64,000 nt of DNA, taken from Pseudisothecium myosuroides. Lineage: Eukaryota; Streptophyta; Bryopsida; Hypnales; Lembophyllaceae. The translations under genes and the position numbers were made by a program. The notes beneath the pieces were generated by a model. It searched no databases. It had not been told where the DNA came from and saw only the letters and a list, made by a program, of their open reading frames with translations. Where the stretch lies: the NCBI GenBank assembly GCA_951799445.1, contig OX637290.1, forward strand, positions 312,501 through 376,500, read 5' to 3'. Positions 25,057-37,100 of this stretch are shown piece after piece (position 1 is the first letter of the stretch; every line of letters begins with the position of its first letter).

Positions 25057-25512
25057 GAGCAATAGTAGGAGCTCAACCGTTTATAATTAAGTCAAAAGTA
25101 GGAATTGTGGTTTAAGTAGAATTTCAGACCTCATTTAGGCATTGTAGAATTACTTTTTTCAAAAAACTTTGAACTAAGTTATTGTAGAAAATGAATCTAA
25201 ATTTCATCTCCAAAAATCCGTTTGAGATTTCAAGCCTCCAATTAAAAGTTATGGACAAATTTGAGAGAGGGGTTAGAAAGGACATTTTTTTTGACAATTT
25301 CAAACACCCACTTTGAAATTTGTTCATAACTTTTGATTGGAGGCTTGAAACATCAAACGGTTTTTTGGAATTGAAATTTGGCTTGATTTCACAACTTTTT
25401 TTAGTTCAAAAAGATTTGAAAAAAGATATTCTACTATGACAAAATGAGGTTTGAAATTCTACTTTGCACACAATTCCTACATTTTGACAATGAGCGGTCA
25501 AGCTCTCATCTT
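25057..25512. repeat. Inverted repeat inside the CACTA element (IR1)
   Basis: The left arm runs 25057 to about 25265 (gtaggagctcaaccg... ttatggacaaattt). The right arm runs about 25320 to 25512 and is its imperfect reverse complement. RNA from this stretch would form a long hairpin. Confidence 0.7.
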
Positions 25513-25693
25513 CAAATTATCCCATATTCTTTGATAATTCATGATAAACAATGGATTTCATTGTAAAAACAACCTCTCTACTATCATTTTTACTAAATGT
25601 CAATGAAAAACGGTGACTCCTAGTAGTAGTTGGAGCCACCATATAAATTGCTCTCATAAATTGAGAAACTAGAATTGTGAAGTGAAAATTGGG

Positions 25694-26292
25694 CATATTG
25701 TTGTACAAAAGGGATTCTACAATTTCACTTAGAGTGGACTATACTTAGACCTATTATTATTTGAATGAAATTTTTATGTAAAAATAATTTTTTTGTGAAA
25801 AGTCAAAATGTCTCATTTTTTTTATAGGAAGAATATACATCTTGACTAGAATTACATATTATAAGTTCCATGAATTTTAAATTTTTATTGATTGAATTTT
25901 ATGGATTGAAATCTTATTGATTAAAACTTGACCTCAAAATTTTCATTTTTTCATTTTTCATTCCATAGATTGAAAAAAATAAAATAAAAATTCAAAATAA
26001 CATCAAATAACTATATATATCAAAAACATATTTGCAATTTATGGAGTGAAAAATTAAAAAGTCAAATTTTAATCAATGAGATATCAATCAATAAAAATCC
26101 AATATTCATGAATCTTGTAGTATGTGATTCTAGTCAAGATGCATATTCTTCCTATAAAAAGAAATGAGACATTTTGACTTTTCACAAAAAATTATTTTTC
26201 CATAAAAATTTCATTCAAATAATAATAAGTCTAAATATAATCCATTCTAAGTGAAATTGTACATAAAGGTAGAATCCCTTTTATACAACATG
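25694..26292. repeat. Inverted repeat inside the CACTA element (IR2)
   Basis: The arms meet near 25990. The left arm starts with TTGTACAAAAGGGATTC and includes AAGTCAAAATGTCTCATTT; the right arm carries the complements near 26170 and 26270. It lies directly after IR1. Confidence 0.75.
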
Positions 26293-27050
26293 TCAAAATT
26301 TCTCTTAATATTTCCAATTTTTTAGTTTATTAAAACAATTTATATAGTAGCCAATTATTTTTGGGAGTCACCATAAGTCCATCACCTTGCCATATAGAAT
26401 ATCTTGATTTTAGATGGTCATTGGACTTTATTTTGGACTTTCCCGCTAATATTGGACATTTTTATTTTTTACAAAATTTTGATCATTTAATTTTTTGCTA
26501 AATTTGACATTTTTTCTTATTCATTTTATTTATTTTTTGGCATACTTTTAAATAATTATTTTTGGCCGGCCCTATCTTACTATTACAATATGTGGGAAAA
26601 TGAAAATGATGTTGAGAGGATTGCCGAATCAACTGAGCAAATTTTCTTTTTGTTCAAATCAACCAAATCATGTTGATTGATGTTTGGAGGACTGCCAAAT
26701 CAACAGAGCCCAATTTTTTTTTGTTGTAATCAATGTAAGTGCATTGATTTTCAGTTGATTAGGGCCCCCTTTTCTAGTAGTGTAGGCATGATTGCCCACA
26801 TGCTTTGTTTCATGTTAATCGCGATACGTTTGCAGGTTACTTTGTTGTGGTGCGCCCTGTTGGTGGTGACCCGAAGCCATTTTGGCTTGCTATGGCCATT
26901 CCAAATCCAAATCCAGGGCATATGCATATGATCAAAATCCAATATTGGACACCGTCTGTAGAACGATACATTAATGTGGAGACATATGATGGATGGGATA
27001 CCAAAAAAGGGAATGTGTGGCGTGAAGATCGAGTAATATCTCCAACGTGA

Positions 27051-27960
27051 TCAAACACGAACTGTATCATGACAACTTAAAAGCTACATATTTGGGACGG
27101 AACTTTAGGCCCGAGGGTGGCAATATCAAAGCCGCAACTCGACATCATCAAAGCATCTATTGTAGCCTTTGTAGATGATCCAAACATAGAGGAATCAACG
27201 GCGCAAGGATGAATAGTTCTTAGTTATGTGGGTATGCTTTATTGTAGGGTTTGAAGTAAAATGGACTTTGCATTTACATGCTTTGATTTATTTTCTTGCA
27301 TACATTGTGTTCACTTGATTTTGGTAGCTGCGTGCTATGTAACAAATGATTCTTTCTATTAATAGTATTTTTTAAATTATTATTGCTAATCTCTATTCAT
27401 CTCTCAATGTTTTTATTTTCGAATTTTTTAGATGAAAATCTTTTCTATGTGAAGATTTGTGTATCGATAGTTTGAAGATTAGTATTCAATTGACACATTC
27501 AAGTCTCAATTTAAAGAATTGTTTGAGTTCATGACATTTCAGTTTGTTTTATTTGTGTGTTTATAATGAAATGAAAAATCCAAATGTTCATTATGGATTC
27601 TTCCTACTTTTTGCAGTAGTTGGAAAATAATTAAACAAGTATATTGACATTCCTAAGTCTCAATTTATTGAATAGTCTCAATTTAATGAAAGCTTTTTAA
27701 TTCTAAATATAGAAGGGGATTAAAATGAGACCTCCACTTGTCTCAATTTAACAAATAAGGAAACTGCATGATGTTAGAGAAGTACCTTGATAAAGTTCTA
27801 ACTGTAATCGACGACAAAAAAGATCACTCAAAGACGGCTTCTCTTCATTATTTTCACAAGAATAAGGGAATTGATTAATTCATGAAGATGCCCATCATTG
27901 TTACGAGCATGGTTGCCTATGGTCATGGAGACATATGATAACTATGCACATTACGGTTTA
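27051..27960. other. Spacer between the two DUF7869-like copies
   Basis: 27050-27230 may still hold tail codons of copy 1. The rest is AT-rich with no recognisable signal. Confidence 0.4.
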
Positions 27961-28640
27961 GACATCTTTTCAATGGACTCCAACCACACCATGGGGTCTA
28001 TTGCAAAATTGTTGCGAGATCTTGAGTCCAAATTGAACCGAAGTTTTCATTGCGTCAGTTGTTTGTCGTGAATGATATAATTCATCCATTATTGAAGGCC
28101 ATATTAGAAGGCTCAGAGCTTTGTGTGGAATTCCTCCCCCCTCACTCGAAGGGGAGCGTGCAGTCTGAACGTCTTCCTCCAACATTGATTCTACAGCTCG
28201 ACAATGCCTCCAGGGACAACAAAAGCTGTTGGGTTTTTGCCTTCCGCTCTCTCCTTGTATACAAAGCCGTTCTCCGTGAAATATACATCAATATCCTCAT
28301 TGTTGGAGATCCTCACAAAGACATTGATGCTTTTTTTGGCCGTTGGAGCAGCATATTGAAGACACATGACTACCTCACAATTCCGAGGTTGATGAAGTCC
28401 TTTATGGATTGCGAAACGCAACTTGTGATTCCTCATTTCATCAAGAAGGTTCTTGATTTCAAAGGTTTGTGGAAGAATTCTTGGATACAGGCAATTATTC
28501 TTAAGGATTCATAAGCCCAGCAGTTCAAGTTTTACAAAGATTTGAACGGGTGGCCCTTGATGTCATACAAAATTCTTTGTAATGACATTGGTTGCCAAAG
28601 GAAGGTGGATGTGAGCCCAAAAGTTGTCACTAAGACCTCG
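27960..28640 (+). pseudogene. Transposon-associated gene (DUF7869-like), copy 2, fragment
   Basis: The clearest part is the 154-codon frame at 28050-28514. It contains LPPTLILQLDNASRDNKSCW, a hydrophobic block, then GDPHKDIDAFFGRWS and IPRLMKSFMDC. The order L-Q-L-D-N ... (V)G-(H)-x-H-(E/K)-D-I-D-x-x-F is what I recall as the core of DUF7869-type proteins; conserved acidic residues suggest an RNase H-like fold, but that is inference. After the TAA at 28512-28514 the frame continues (QQFKFYKDLNGWPL), so the stop is premature. No C-terminal module follows, and the copy is truncated relative to copy 1. Confidence 0.6.
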
Positions 28641-31355
28641 GGATTTTTTTGTTTTTGTTTTTGTTCAATTCTTATCAAGGGTAGAATTGAGACAAAGCTT
28701 GGTGATAGGCATCTCTATTTTAAGAGCTTGTTTATGAGCACTTCTTCCAGTAAGGGCATCCTCAGTGTATCCCGGTAAGCCATTTGACACTCAACAAAAT
28801 GGATGAAAAGTAGCTTCTTCTGTCGGTTGGACAAATCAACTCTTCAAATTTATTCAATATATCTAATCCCTCAAAGCATCTTCTAAGATTAAATTTAGGC
28901 GGATTCTTGTGCATGATTACACTTGAAATGGGATCTCATTAAACATTCTAAAGAAGATGACTTACAATTGGTGCATTAACTATTTTTTGGGTACATATAG
29001 AGACTGTGATTGGGTCCCTTGAAACTAAATAATTGAGAAAGTGATTGTACTTTGTTGGGCACATATTACAAGTTGGACCGAGGATGCTTTAAGTTGCTTA
29101 GTTAAGAGTACCCACCCTTAGTGGAGGGCCGGTATTAGAGCCTGGCACTGACTAACAATAAACTTGGTTGTAGGCAATTTTGAAACCTTATAGAGATATT
29201 TGAAATTGGAAATATTTTGAACCAAGTATCAAACCTACAATGTACATTACAAACAAAACAAGTCCCACTACACAAACAATGATACAATTGTTTAAATTTC
29301 CAAGATTTTAGAATTATTTCTTAGTCAATTAGTAAATTCTCACTTTAGTAGTAAGCAATGTTCCTACACATTCTCTAATGACACACTATAGTTGTTTGAA
29401 GTTCTAGGAATCTATAGATATTTCTTGCTTCAGTTGGCAAATTCTAACTTTAGTAGTAATTAGTGATTTTCAACCCTCTCTTTTGACACATATTGTAATT
29501 GGACATTCCCAATGTATCTTGAGAATTTGACATGTTGTGTATACATTTTATTTAACAAGTTCCACATGTGAAGTTGTAAATACATGCGACTTCATTTAGA
29601 AGTCCATTTCTCCTCAAAAACAATGTCATTTGAGAGGGTCAAGTGTATTGTTAGCTCTAATTCAAGCTACATAAATTTATCTAATTAGAAAAGGTGCAAT
29701 ATCAGTATCTTTGCAAGAATAGAATAGGTTATAGATTTTCCAATTTATTATTTTTATTCTTTAGAACTAAAATACTAAAGGTTATAAATTTGCTAGACAC
29801 TCTCCCAACAACGATAGATTGTAGAGGTTATAGATTTGCTAAGCACTAATTTTATTTTGTGAAAATTAATAGAGCACACTAAAAGATTTCAATGTAAACT
29901 AATTTAAGTATATTACGAATAGTGTATCATTTGTAAATTAGTGTCACATACTAATTATTGACGTAGCAAACTAATTATAATTCCTAAATGTGGATCACTT
30001 ATCACAATTGAAAACCCTAAAATTTATACAGAATCACTCAACAAATGGCTTTAGAACTAGAGTGTAAATAGAACACCTATGGCAACAAAGACCATTCAAA
30101 CCAATAAATATATAAAAGAACAAAAAATGGAAGAAAAAACAGTGCCATATAAACAATCTTGAATTACAGTAAAAGTACATTCTAGAACAAAAACTGTTTA
30201 TTATTCTTGAATTTATAGTGACACCGATATACATCACATACACTATCTTGAATCACCTAGCTTCAACATTAACCCCTAAAGGTATGTTGTCCTTCAAAGG
30301 GACAACGGGAAGTTTAGGTTGGTATCGTAGAAGTCATTTTAGAATGGATGTTTGTAAAATTGTGAAACAAGATGTGAACTTACATGAACTTCATCAAAAT
30401 ACATGTATAATTTTTTTATCAGGTGCCCAAATTTAAAGTCATGTTGCTTGAAGTTTCTTCGACAAAAAGGGCAACTTTGAGCAATTGGTGAAAAAAAACT
30501 CATCTGTTTCTAAAATTTGGCATGTATATAACTACCATGATATAATAGGCAATGGTAAAAATAAACTGTGTAGCGCAAAAATCTCATTTCATGAGAAGTT
30601 AAAGGTTTCTAACCCTATCTAGCAAGGTCCAAAAAAATCTTTTTCTTCTATAAGCTTGCAGTCTACGCAATCAAATGGGTTGAAATTTTCCATATTCCCA
30701 TAGTAGCTGTCTGGTACACTTTCATACAAGTAAATTTAAAAAAACACACTTTTCCTACTGTATTTTCTCTCAATGCACCTAAGCATGACAATTTTTGATA
30801 ACTTGTTAAATGGTCTCTAGGTCTTATAGGGATTAACTTCCAAAATTGACACCAAAGCAAGGATCAAAATCAAGTTACCTAATTATAAAAATCAAGTTAC
30901 CTAATTATAAAAATCAAGTTTTCTAATTATAAGCACAATGGTTGAAGCAACCAAAATAATTTCGCTATTGGAAAAAATAAAAGCTTACATGGTCTTCTTC
31001 TTGAAGGAAGGATTCAAAATAATCAATTGATATTTCCATGTGAATAGTCTTCTCAATAAAGAACCCTTAGATGTTGATGTTGCCAACAAAAGGATGTAAG
31101 GTGAATGGTAGTGCTACAATCATTTCTATGGCTAAATTTGCCAGCCTTTGATTTTGTATTCTTCACAAAAACAATAGGTGAAGAAAATGCAAGAGGTGAC
31201 AATCTCTATGAACATGTTCCTAGAGTCATTTTCAACCAATGCAATAGTTTTCAACCAATGATCAACACCATAACATATTCACAAATGATGACAAATTCCA
31301 ATGAAGAGCTCCAAACAACAACATAGGCTACAATTGGTCAGGATTGCCAACCTCA
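28641..31355. other. Intergenic AT-rich stretch upstream of the PPR gene's 3' end
   Basis: No supported gene was seen. It contains a 22-bp tandem repeat at 30866-30932 and a piggyBac-like left end TTAACCCCTAAAGG at 30269. 31100-31355 is the likely 3' flank of the PPR gene. Confidence 0.5.
30866..30932 (+). repeat. 22-bp tandem repeat, three units
   Basis: AAAATCAAGTT(A/T)(C/T)CTAATTAT recurs with ATCAAGTT starting at 30869, 30891 and 30913. No gene. Confidence 0.8.
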
Positions 31356-33776
31356 TCACCAATAATCACCACAAGAACACACGCCATTTTGAAAATGGTG
31401 AAAGCGATTAGCATCCCTCACAACAATCTCTCGTTCAGTTGCCTTTGAGATAAACTTGGTTGCTGTATGGCAGTCTGAACACACTCGAAGGTTCTTGAAC
31501 ACCCGAATTGGCTCTCCAGGGGGTGTCCGCATGAGTCCATAAGCAATAGCCAACTTCTCACTATGGGAGCAAAGAGCAAGCTCTTTCTCCTCCTCCTCGA
31601 TGTTCCGCAACACTAGCCTGGTATCAGGAATGTACCCTTCGGCCTTAATTGTCTCACTCAATCTCCTCAGCTCAACATAGATCTCCTTCGCTTCTGAGTG
31701 AGAAGTATCCCCTACGACGAAGTCATGAACCTTGTTATCAACTTCAATCCAGCTATGCCCTGGCTCCTTGCGTATACCTCTCTCCTGCATCATAGTGCGC
31801 ACCCACAACACCTCCTCCCACTTGCCAGCTGCAGCATAGATATTTGAGAGAAGCACGTATGCAGAAGCATCCATCGGTTCCAACTGGAGACGCTCATTAG
31901 CGGCAAGTTTGCCCAAATCCACATTACCGTAAGTTCTACAAGCACCAAGCAAGGCTCCCCAAGTTGCACCATTTGGTTCCACCGGCATGTTGTCAATCAA
32001 GAGCTTTGCTTCCTCCAAGTGTCCTGCTCGGCCAAGAACATCCACCATGCAGTTGCAAAGCACTACAGTAGGTTCGATGCCATAATCTTGTGTCATAGCC
32101 AGAAAAAGTCTACGGCCCTCATCCACAAGGCCAGCATGACTACAGGCCGACAACACTGCAGCGAAGGAGATCACATTAGGCTTCACACCGTCTGCATTCA
32201 TATTTTTGAACACTTCCAGGGCTTCTTGCCCACATCCATGTTCGGCAAGTCCACCAATCATCACGGTCCAGGTGATCACGTCACGATCCTCCATCCGGTC
32301 GAAAACTAGCCGAGCATCAACCAAACTGCCACACTTTCCATACATGTGGACAAGCGCAGTGCCCACACGCAAATCCGACTCAAGTCCCGCTTTGAGAATA
32401 TGCCTGTGAACCTCCTTCACCCACTCCAAAGCCCCTGCGCTTGAACATGGATTCAGAATGCTCGCAAAAGTGATTGCATCGGGTTCGAGGCCTTCCCTTT
32501 GCATTTGCATAAACAGTTCATATGCTTCTTGCCCACATCCGTGTTCGGCAAGTACACCAATCATCACGTTCCACGTGATCACATCATGATCCTGCATCCC
32601 GTCAAAAACCAGCCGAGCATCATCCAAACTGCCACACTTTCCATACATGTGGACAAGCGCATTGCCCACACGCAAATCCGACTCAAGTCCCGCTTTGAGG
32701 ACATGCCTGTGAACCTCCTTCACCCACTCCAAAGCCCCTGCGCTTAAACATGGATTCAAAATGCTCGCAAACGTGAATGCATCGGGTTCGAGGCCTTCCT
32801 GTTTCATTTGGAGAAGCAGTCCATATGCTTCACTCCCACACCCATGCTGTGCAAGTCCACCAATCATCACGTTCCACGTGATCACATCACGATCCTCCAT
32901 CCTATCAAACACTAGCCGAGCATCAACCAAACTGCCACACTTTCCATACATGTGGACAAGCGCATTGCCCATACGCAAATCCGACTCAAGTCCCGCTTTC
33001 AGGATATGCCTGTGGACCTCCTTCACCCACTCCAAAGCCCCTGCGCTTGAACATGGATTCAGAATGCTCGCAAACGTGAATGCATCGGGTTCGAGGCCTT
33101 CCTGTTTCATTTGGAGAAGCAGTCCATATGCCTCCTGCCCAAATCCATGCTCTGCAAGTCCACCGATCATTATGTTCCATGAGATCACGTCGTGTTCCTC
33201 CATTCGCCAAAAAACTACTCGGGCGTCATCGATACTGCCACAATTTGCATACATGCGAACAAGCGCATTGCCCATACGCACATCTGATTCAAGCCCAGCA
33301 TGTCTTACATACGCATGAACTTCTTTGCCCCACTGCAAAGCTGATGGATCGGCACATGCCTTCAGGATGCTCGAGAAAGTAAATGCATCTGGCTGGACCC
33401 CTTTTTGGCACATTTGATTGAAAAGTTCCATTGCTTTGTCAGCATGTTTGCGCTTTGCATAACCTTCAATCATAATGGTCCAACTGAACACGTTCTTGTT
33501 CACAAGTTTATCAAACACTCCACGTGCATCCTCCAATTCTCCACACCTGATATACACGCTCACCAGGTTGTTTGCCACATATGTACTCTGCTCCATTCCA
33601 CTCTGGTTGATGTAGCCGTGAACCTGTTTCGCGACATTAACATTAAGGTTTTTCTCCTTCAAGCACCGTCTCAAAACTTCAGCATACATAAACGAGTCGA
33701 TGGCCATGCCTTGTTCTAGTCCATTCCTCAAATTACCAATTGCTTCAGTCGTGCTTCTTGCAGTTTTCGAGGACAT
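31356..33776 (-). CDS. PLS-class pentatricopeptide repeat protein with C-terminal DYW deaminase domain
   Basis: Proteins of this class bind organellar RNA through PPR helices and deaminate specific cytidines to uridine through the DYW domain. The first in-frame ATG at 33776 gives 806 aa (MSSKTARSTTEAIG...); codons upstream are open for a further 24 or so without ATG, so an upstream exon is possible. P-L-S triplets of 101 residues run from about residue 70 to 560. E-type motifs follow. The DYW domain occupies about the last 95 residues, with PGHSWIEVDNKVH, HSEKLAIAYGL (zinc-binding H-x-E), CSDCH (C-x2-C-H) and a terminal CSCGDYW. All catalytic and zinc residues are visible. No clear transit peptide is seen, which supports a missing 5' exon. 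It is intronless as read and lies 0.4 kb downstream of an OSB-like gene on the same strand. Confidence 0.93.
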   Translation of the reverse strand: MSSKTARSTTEAIGNLRNGLEQGMAIDSFMYAEVLRRCLKEKNLNVNVAKQVHGYINQSGMEQSTYVANNLVSVYIRCGELEDARGVFDKLVNKNVFSWTIMIEGYAKRKHADKAMELFNQMCQKGVQPDAFTFSSILKACADPSALQWGKEVHAYVRHAGLESDVRMGNALVRMYANCGSIDDARVVFWRMEEHDVISWNIMIGGLAEHGFGQEAYGLLLQMKQEGLEPDAFTFASILNPCSSAGALEWVKEVHRHILKAGLESDLRMGNALVHMYGKCGSLVDARLVFDRMEDRDVITWNVMIGGLAQHGCGSEAYGLLLQMKQEGLEPDAFTFASILNPCLSAGALEWVKEVHRHVLKAGLESDLRVGNALVHMYGKCGSLDDARLVFDGMQDHDVITWNVMIGVLAEHGCGQEAYELFMQMQREGLEPDAITFASILNPCSSAGALEWVKEVHRHILKAGLESDLRVGTALVHMYGKCGSLVDARLVFDRMEDRDVITWTVMIGGLAEHGCGQEALEVFKNMNADGVKPNVISFAAVLSACSHAGLVDEGRRLFLAMTQDYGIEPTVVLCNCMVDVLGRAGHLEEAKLLIDNMPVEPNGATWGALLGACRTYGNVDLGKLAANERLQLEPMDASAYVLLSNIYAAAGKWEEVLWVRTMMQERGIRKEPGHSWIEVDNKVHDFVVGDTSHSEAKEIYVELRRLSETIKAEGYIPDTRLVLRNIEEEEKELALCSHSEKLAIAYGLMRTPPGEPIRVFKNLRVCSDCHTATKFISKATEREIVVRDANRFHHFQNGVCSCGDYW
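32260..33180 (-). repeat. 303-bp near-identical PPR triplet repeats inside the CDS
   Basis: The anchor 'cctgtg(a/g)acctccttcaccc' starts at 32403, 32706 and 33009, exactly 303 bp apart (101 codons, one P-L-S triplet). Long runs are identical at DNA level between units, including silent sites, indicating recent tandem duplication or gene conversion. Confidence 0.9.
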
Positions 33777-34184
33777 ACTACCGCCACCACCCGGTACAAT
33801 ATGCCTCGACTCTCTTGCAGTACTAGGCACAATGCATCCTCTTCCATTGTAGCCCTTAGATAGCCTGATTCATCAATACAGTCTTCAATAGAAATCCCTT
33901 CGAAAGAAGAACACTGATACACAGTGAAAGGGTGCAAGACCACTAATGCCCAGTACTCACATATTTCAACATCCACAAATTTGCATCCATCCATTTGAAT
34001 TCTTAATATCTCTCACATACATAGCAATTCGTTGCAAATCATTCCACTTTAAGTGCACCCAATAACCAAAAGGAAGAACAGAGCATATTGCACACACAAA
34101 AATCCTTAAACTCACCCAAAATCACATATTTCTAGATGCACCTACTCTAGTCACTAGACAAGGTAGCCAACTCAATTCCTAAAG
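33777..34184. other. Spacer between PPR and OSB-like genes
   Basis: It probably holds the PPR gene's 5' UTR or an unrecognised upstream exon. The overlapping minus frame at 33728-33994 has no recognisable domain. Confidence 0.4.
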
Positions 34185-37100
34185 TTACCTGTCTCCTTCT
34201 GTTGTGTCTTGAGAATCTTTGGAGCGATAATCAACAGGAGGTTGCATTCTCCCTTCAGTTGTCAAGCTGAGCATTGCCTTTATCCATGGTGGAGTTGACC
34301 AGCCATATATCCAAAGTGCTTTCCTTGCCACCTTATGCCTAAAGTCAGGTGATCTAGGATTCCTCTGTAGGCACCACAACCCATGATCAGATCCTACAAA
34401 ACTGTCTCATATTCATTTTGCATCTAACAATCAATATTCCAGGAATATTTGTTGATGACACTGCAATGATCTGAGCAGTGTTCACTCCACTCAATGACAG
34501 CAAACAACGCAATTTCATACTTGTTGCTTTACGAAGTGCCCACAAGTGCCCAATCATGGTCTTGTACAAGCAAGAAACGTCCCGTCACTTGTTGAGCCGA
34601 GTATTGTATCCGCTTTCTTTTATCTAGTCATACCTTGTCAGCTCTGTTGTCCCACCACTGCGTAGGATCCGCGAAGTACTCTTTCCAAAGTTCTTCAACC
34701 GACTGTAGGTCACCTGAATCCACCGCAACATGCTTTACCCATGTCAGTCACATTCTCACCAGGAGAGGCAAACTCTTTCTGTGACGATGGGCATATGATA
34801 CGTACCTGAAGCATCGGAATTCGAAGGTGATCTCTTCCAAACTGATGAAAATGGTGAACACCGGATTGGTCCACTGCCTCGTATGTGAGAGGACAAGGGC
34901 AGGGATAAAGAAGGGTAGATAGGCCATGGAGACCTGAAGACTGAGATTAAACAGATATCCTGGGTACACAAACGTCAACAGTCTGTTAATAAGCAACTTC
35001 GTACCATTCAAAGCGCTCTTCCCATCAATACCGGGGTTTAGGGTTCGGTCAACCATGTTCATATCCGGTTACGTTTGGAAAAATGTGACAACCTCTTTAT
35101 CAAACATTGCTGTAAAGGAGACGTCATATTTTGACACATTTGTTGTCAGCATAACCACAGTAGTCCAACCCATGGCACAAGTCATCCAACCGCTTACTTC
35201 ACTCACCTGTGCACCACCTAGTCCACGCAACGACAAAAAGCTTCTCTGTTCTCTCCTGCACTGCAATTGTTGTCTACAATCTAAATCCCACGACACCAAT
35301 TGAGGTGGCAGTCCCATCACTGTCCGACTGCATTACAGAAACCAATTCACACTAACTGTTACTAAGAAGAACATCACAAAGAACAACGCCGGAATGGACC
35401 TCAGAATTGAACCTGTGGACAGAAACACATCAAATTGAGAAGAAACTGCATGTGCGAAAAATCTGCTACTACCTCCAATCCTGAAAACCCGAACACATTA
35501 AATAAAGTCCACAAACAAAAACCGCATACCTGACGATTCCGGCGGCCAAATGAAGCAAGACAAGCTGCCCAAGGACGGCAAACCTCCACTGCAGCTTCAC
35601 GAGGAGCAGCTCCGTCTACGGGATCAATCAATTGCTGAGGCAAGAATCCAACATACACCCATTGATTAGCATACAACCCCAGTCAACTGACTTGACTATT
35701 AAAAATCACCATCGCTTCAAAGAGGGTCATCAAAAACTTAGGTTTAAACTAAATTACAGTTCTCCTTTGATATGAATGACAAGACTAATTAAATTTAGAT
35801 CGTTTGAATGACAGATATAGAAATATGCATGAAACCTATCAGAATTGGTCATAACACATCCATGAACCGCAACAGGGGTCAGAACCCAATCCCCAACCCA
35901 GCCAGATCGCTCAATCCGGTTCCCGGAATGTGTTTTCGACTTGTCTCGTTCCCTACCAGTCTGACACAACTTTGACTTCCTCCCTGCTGTTCGAGCTGCC
36001 CAATCTCCTGCCCATGGTGCACACGTGCACACCCCTATTCTGACATATGACGATACCTCGTATTGGGTGAATATGTCAGGAATCAGCATATGTGGCACCG
36101 ATTTGGCCATTTCCAGAACATCGTTCAAATGTGAAGCAAACGCCGCTTGCGGCTGGGTCCTTGTATTTTATTTCTTGCAGTAAAGGGCTCCCTTTACTTG
36201 TGTCAAAAAAAAAAAATGTGAAGCAAACAAAGGTGATAGCAAAGTCGCTTTCGACTCTGCAACACAAACGTGAGTTCTCAATCGGTTCGGTACATCTTAC
36301 CGGCCCTAAATCCAGGCTGCTGCCACTGAACTCTGTTGCAGCTCACACCAAATCTATAGTACACACTTTGAGCAGTTCTTTCTAGCTTTGTCGGGAATAA
36401 GTACTAATCCGGAAAGACGTAAATCAGTGTTCTTCCCTTGCAGGCCCAAGCTTCTTTCAAGGTTCGAAGACTGGGAATCACGCAGTCATCAGCATTGAAT
36501 AACTTATAGCTATGCTGATTGCCACGGACCGCAATATATCACGAGTTCCCAATTCCAAGTGGAAAAAATTTCCCCAAGCGAAAATCCTAAACCCTAGTTC
36601 GCGAAACGGCTCATTTCTTCTTGCTCAGTCTGTGAAACTCCCATGTCTGCTCCGGAGCCAATAAAAACCGGGAAGAATTTGAGGACCTACTATTTGAATT
36701 GCACTGCACTAATTGCGCAGCAAGATATCATCAAATTAATTACTCGCGCTCCACAAATTCCGAAGGAACAAGCGCTACTCTACTCTCCTGTAGTCAGTTT
36801 AAGAGCAGGAAAGGTCGATACAACGTTTCTCCTACAACAGCTGGCATCTCACCTCCGTCCTACAATTTCCATCACACTCGCACGAGCTCAAATTAAAATG
36901 GCTCCAAACCAACTGCCAGAGCAGAGAAACAAGTCAGAATCCCACTACAAATCCTGCACAAGCGGGCATTGCAGTACTACTTCCCACATTCAGTCATCCT
37001 AACACAACAGTACGAGAAATCTCCCTCCTTGAGCCCTCAATTCACCACAACAGCCATACGTGCACCCGCAACAGACTGCAGCATGCAGCACCCTAGCTCT

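Larger units (their letters stand above)
24508..26782. mobile_element. 2.3-kb non-autonomous CACTA (En/Spm) element
   Basis: The left end is CACTACTACAAAATT; the right end is TTTTCTAGTAGTG, so both begin CACTACTA(C/G)AAAA when read inward. A TAG target duplication lies at 24505-24507 and 26783-26785, the 3-bp size expected for CACTA. GCCACGTAAG / GCCACATAGG subterminal repeats lie at 24660-24770. The interior is non-coding and carries two long foldbacks. It splits the C-terminal part of the DUF7869-like gene: codons on either side belong to the same family protein. It lacks transposase and would need a helper. Confidence 0.8.
22893..27050 (+). pseudogene. Transposon-associated gene (DUF7869-like), copy 1, decayed and interrupted
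   Basis: A splice acceptor (tttgtgcag) leads to an ATG frame beginning MEPKQQPLQEYSSDEGEIEN. At 23650-23990 frameshifted pieces match the better preserved copy at 28.1-28.5 kb, including a segment ending SFMDYETHPVI. 24108-24446 continues the family's C-terminal half (for example RTRLLYGFWP). After a CACTA insertion (24508-26782) the C-terminal segment resumes at about 26830 with GYFVVVRPVGGDPKPFWLA and YDGWDTKKGNVWREDR. I recall this family, named DUF7869 from memory, as multi-copy and transposon-linked in mosses and animals; its biochemical role is unknown. Multiple frameshifts, stops and a CACTA-family fragment at 23288 show it is dead. Confidence 0.65.

Noticed and set aside
32019..33719. 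Plus-strand open frames across the PPR gene
   Set aside because: They are opposite-strand shadows of the repeated PPR codons and repeat with the same 303-bp period.
36643..37002. A 119-aa plus-strand protein
   Set aside because: No recognisable domain, and it lies on the GC-rich stretch better explained as the first exon side of the minus-strand OSB-like gene.
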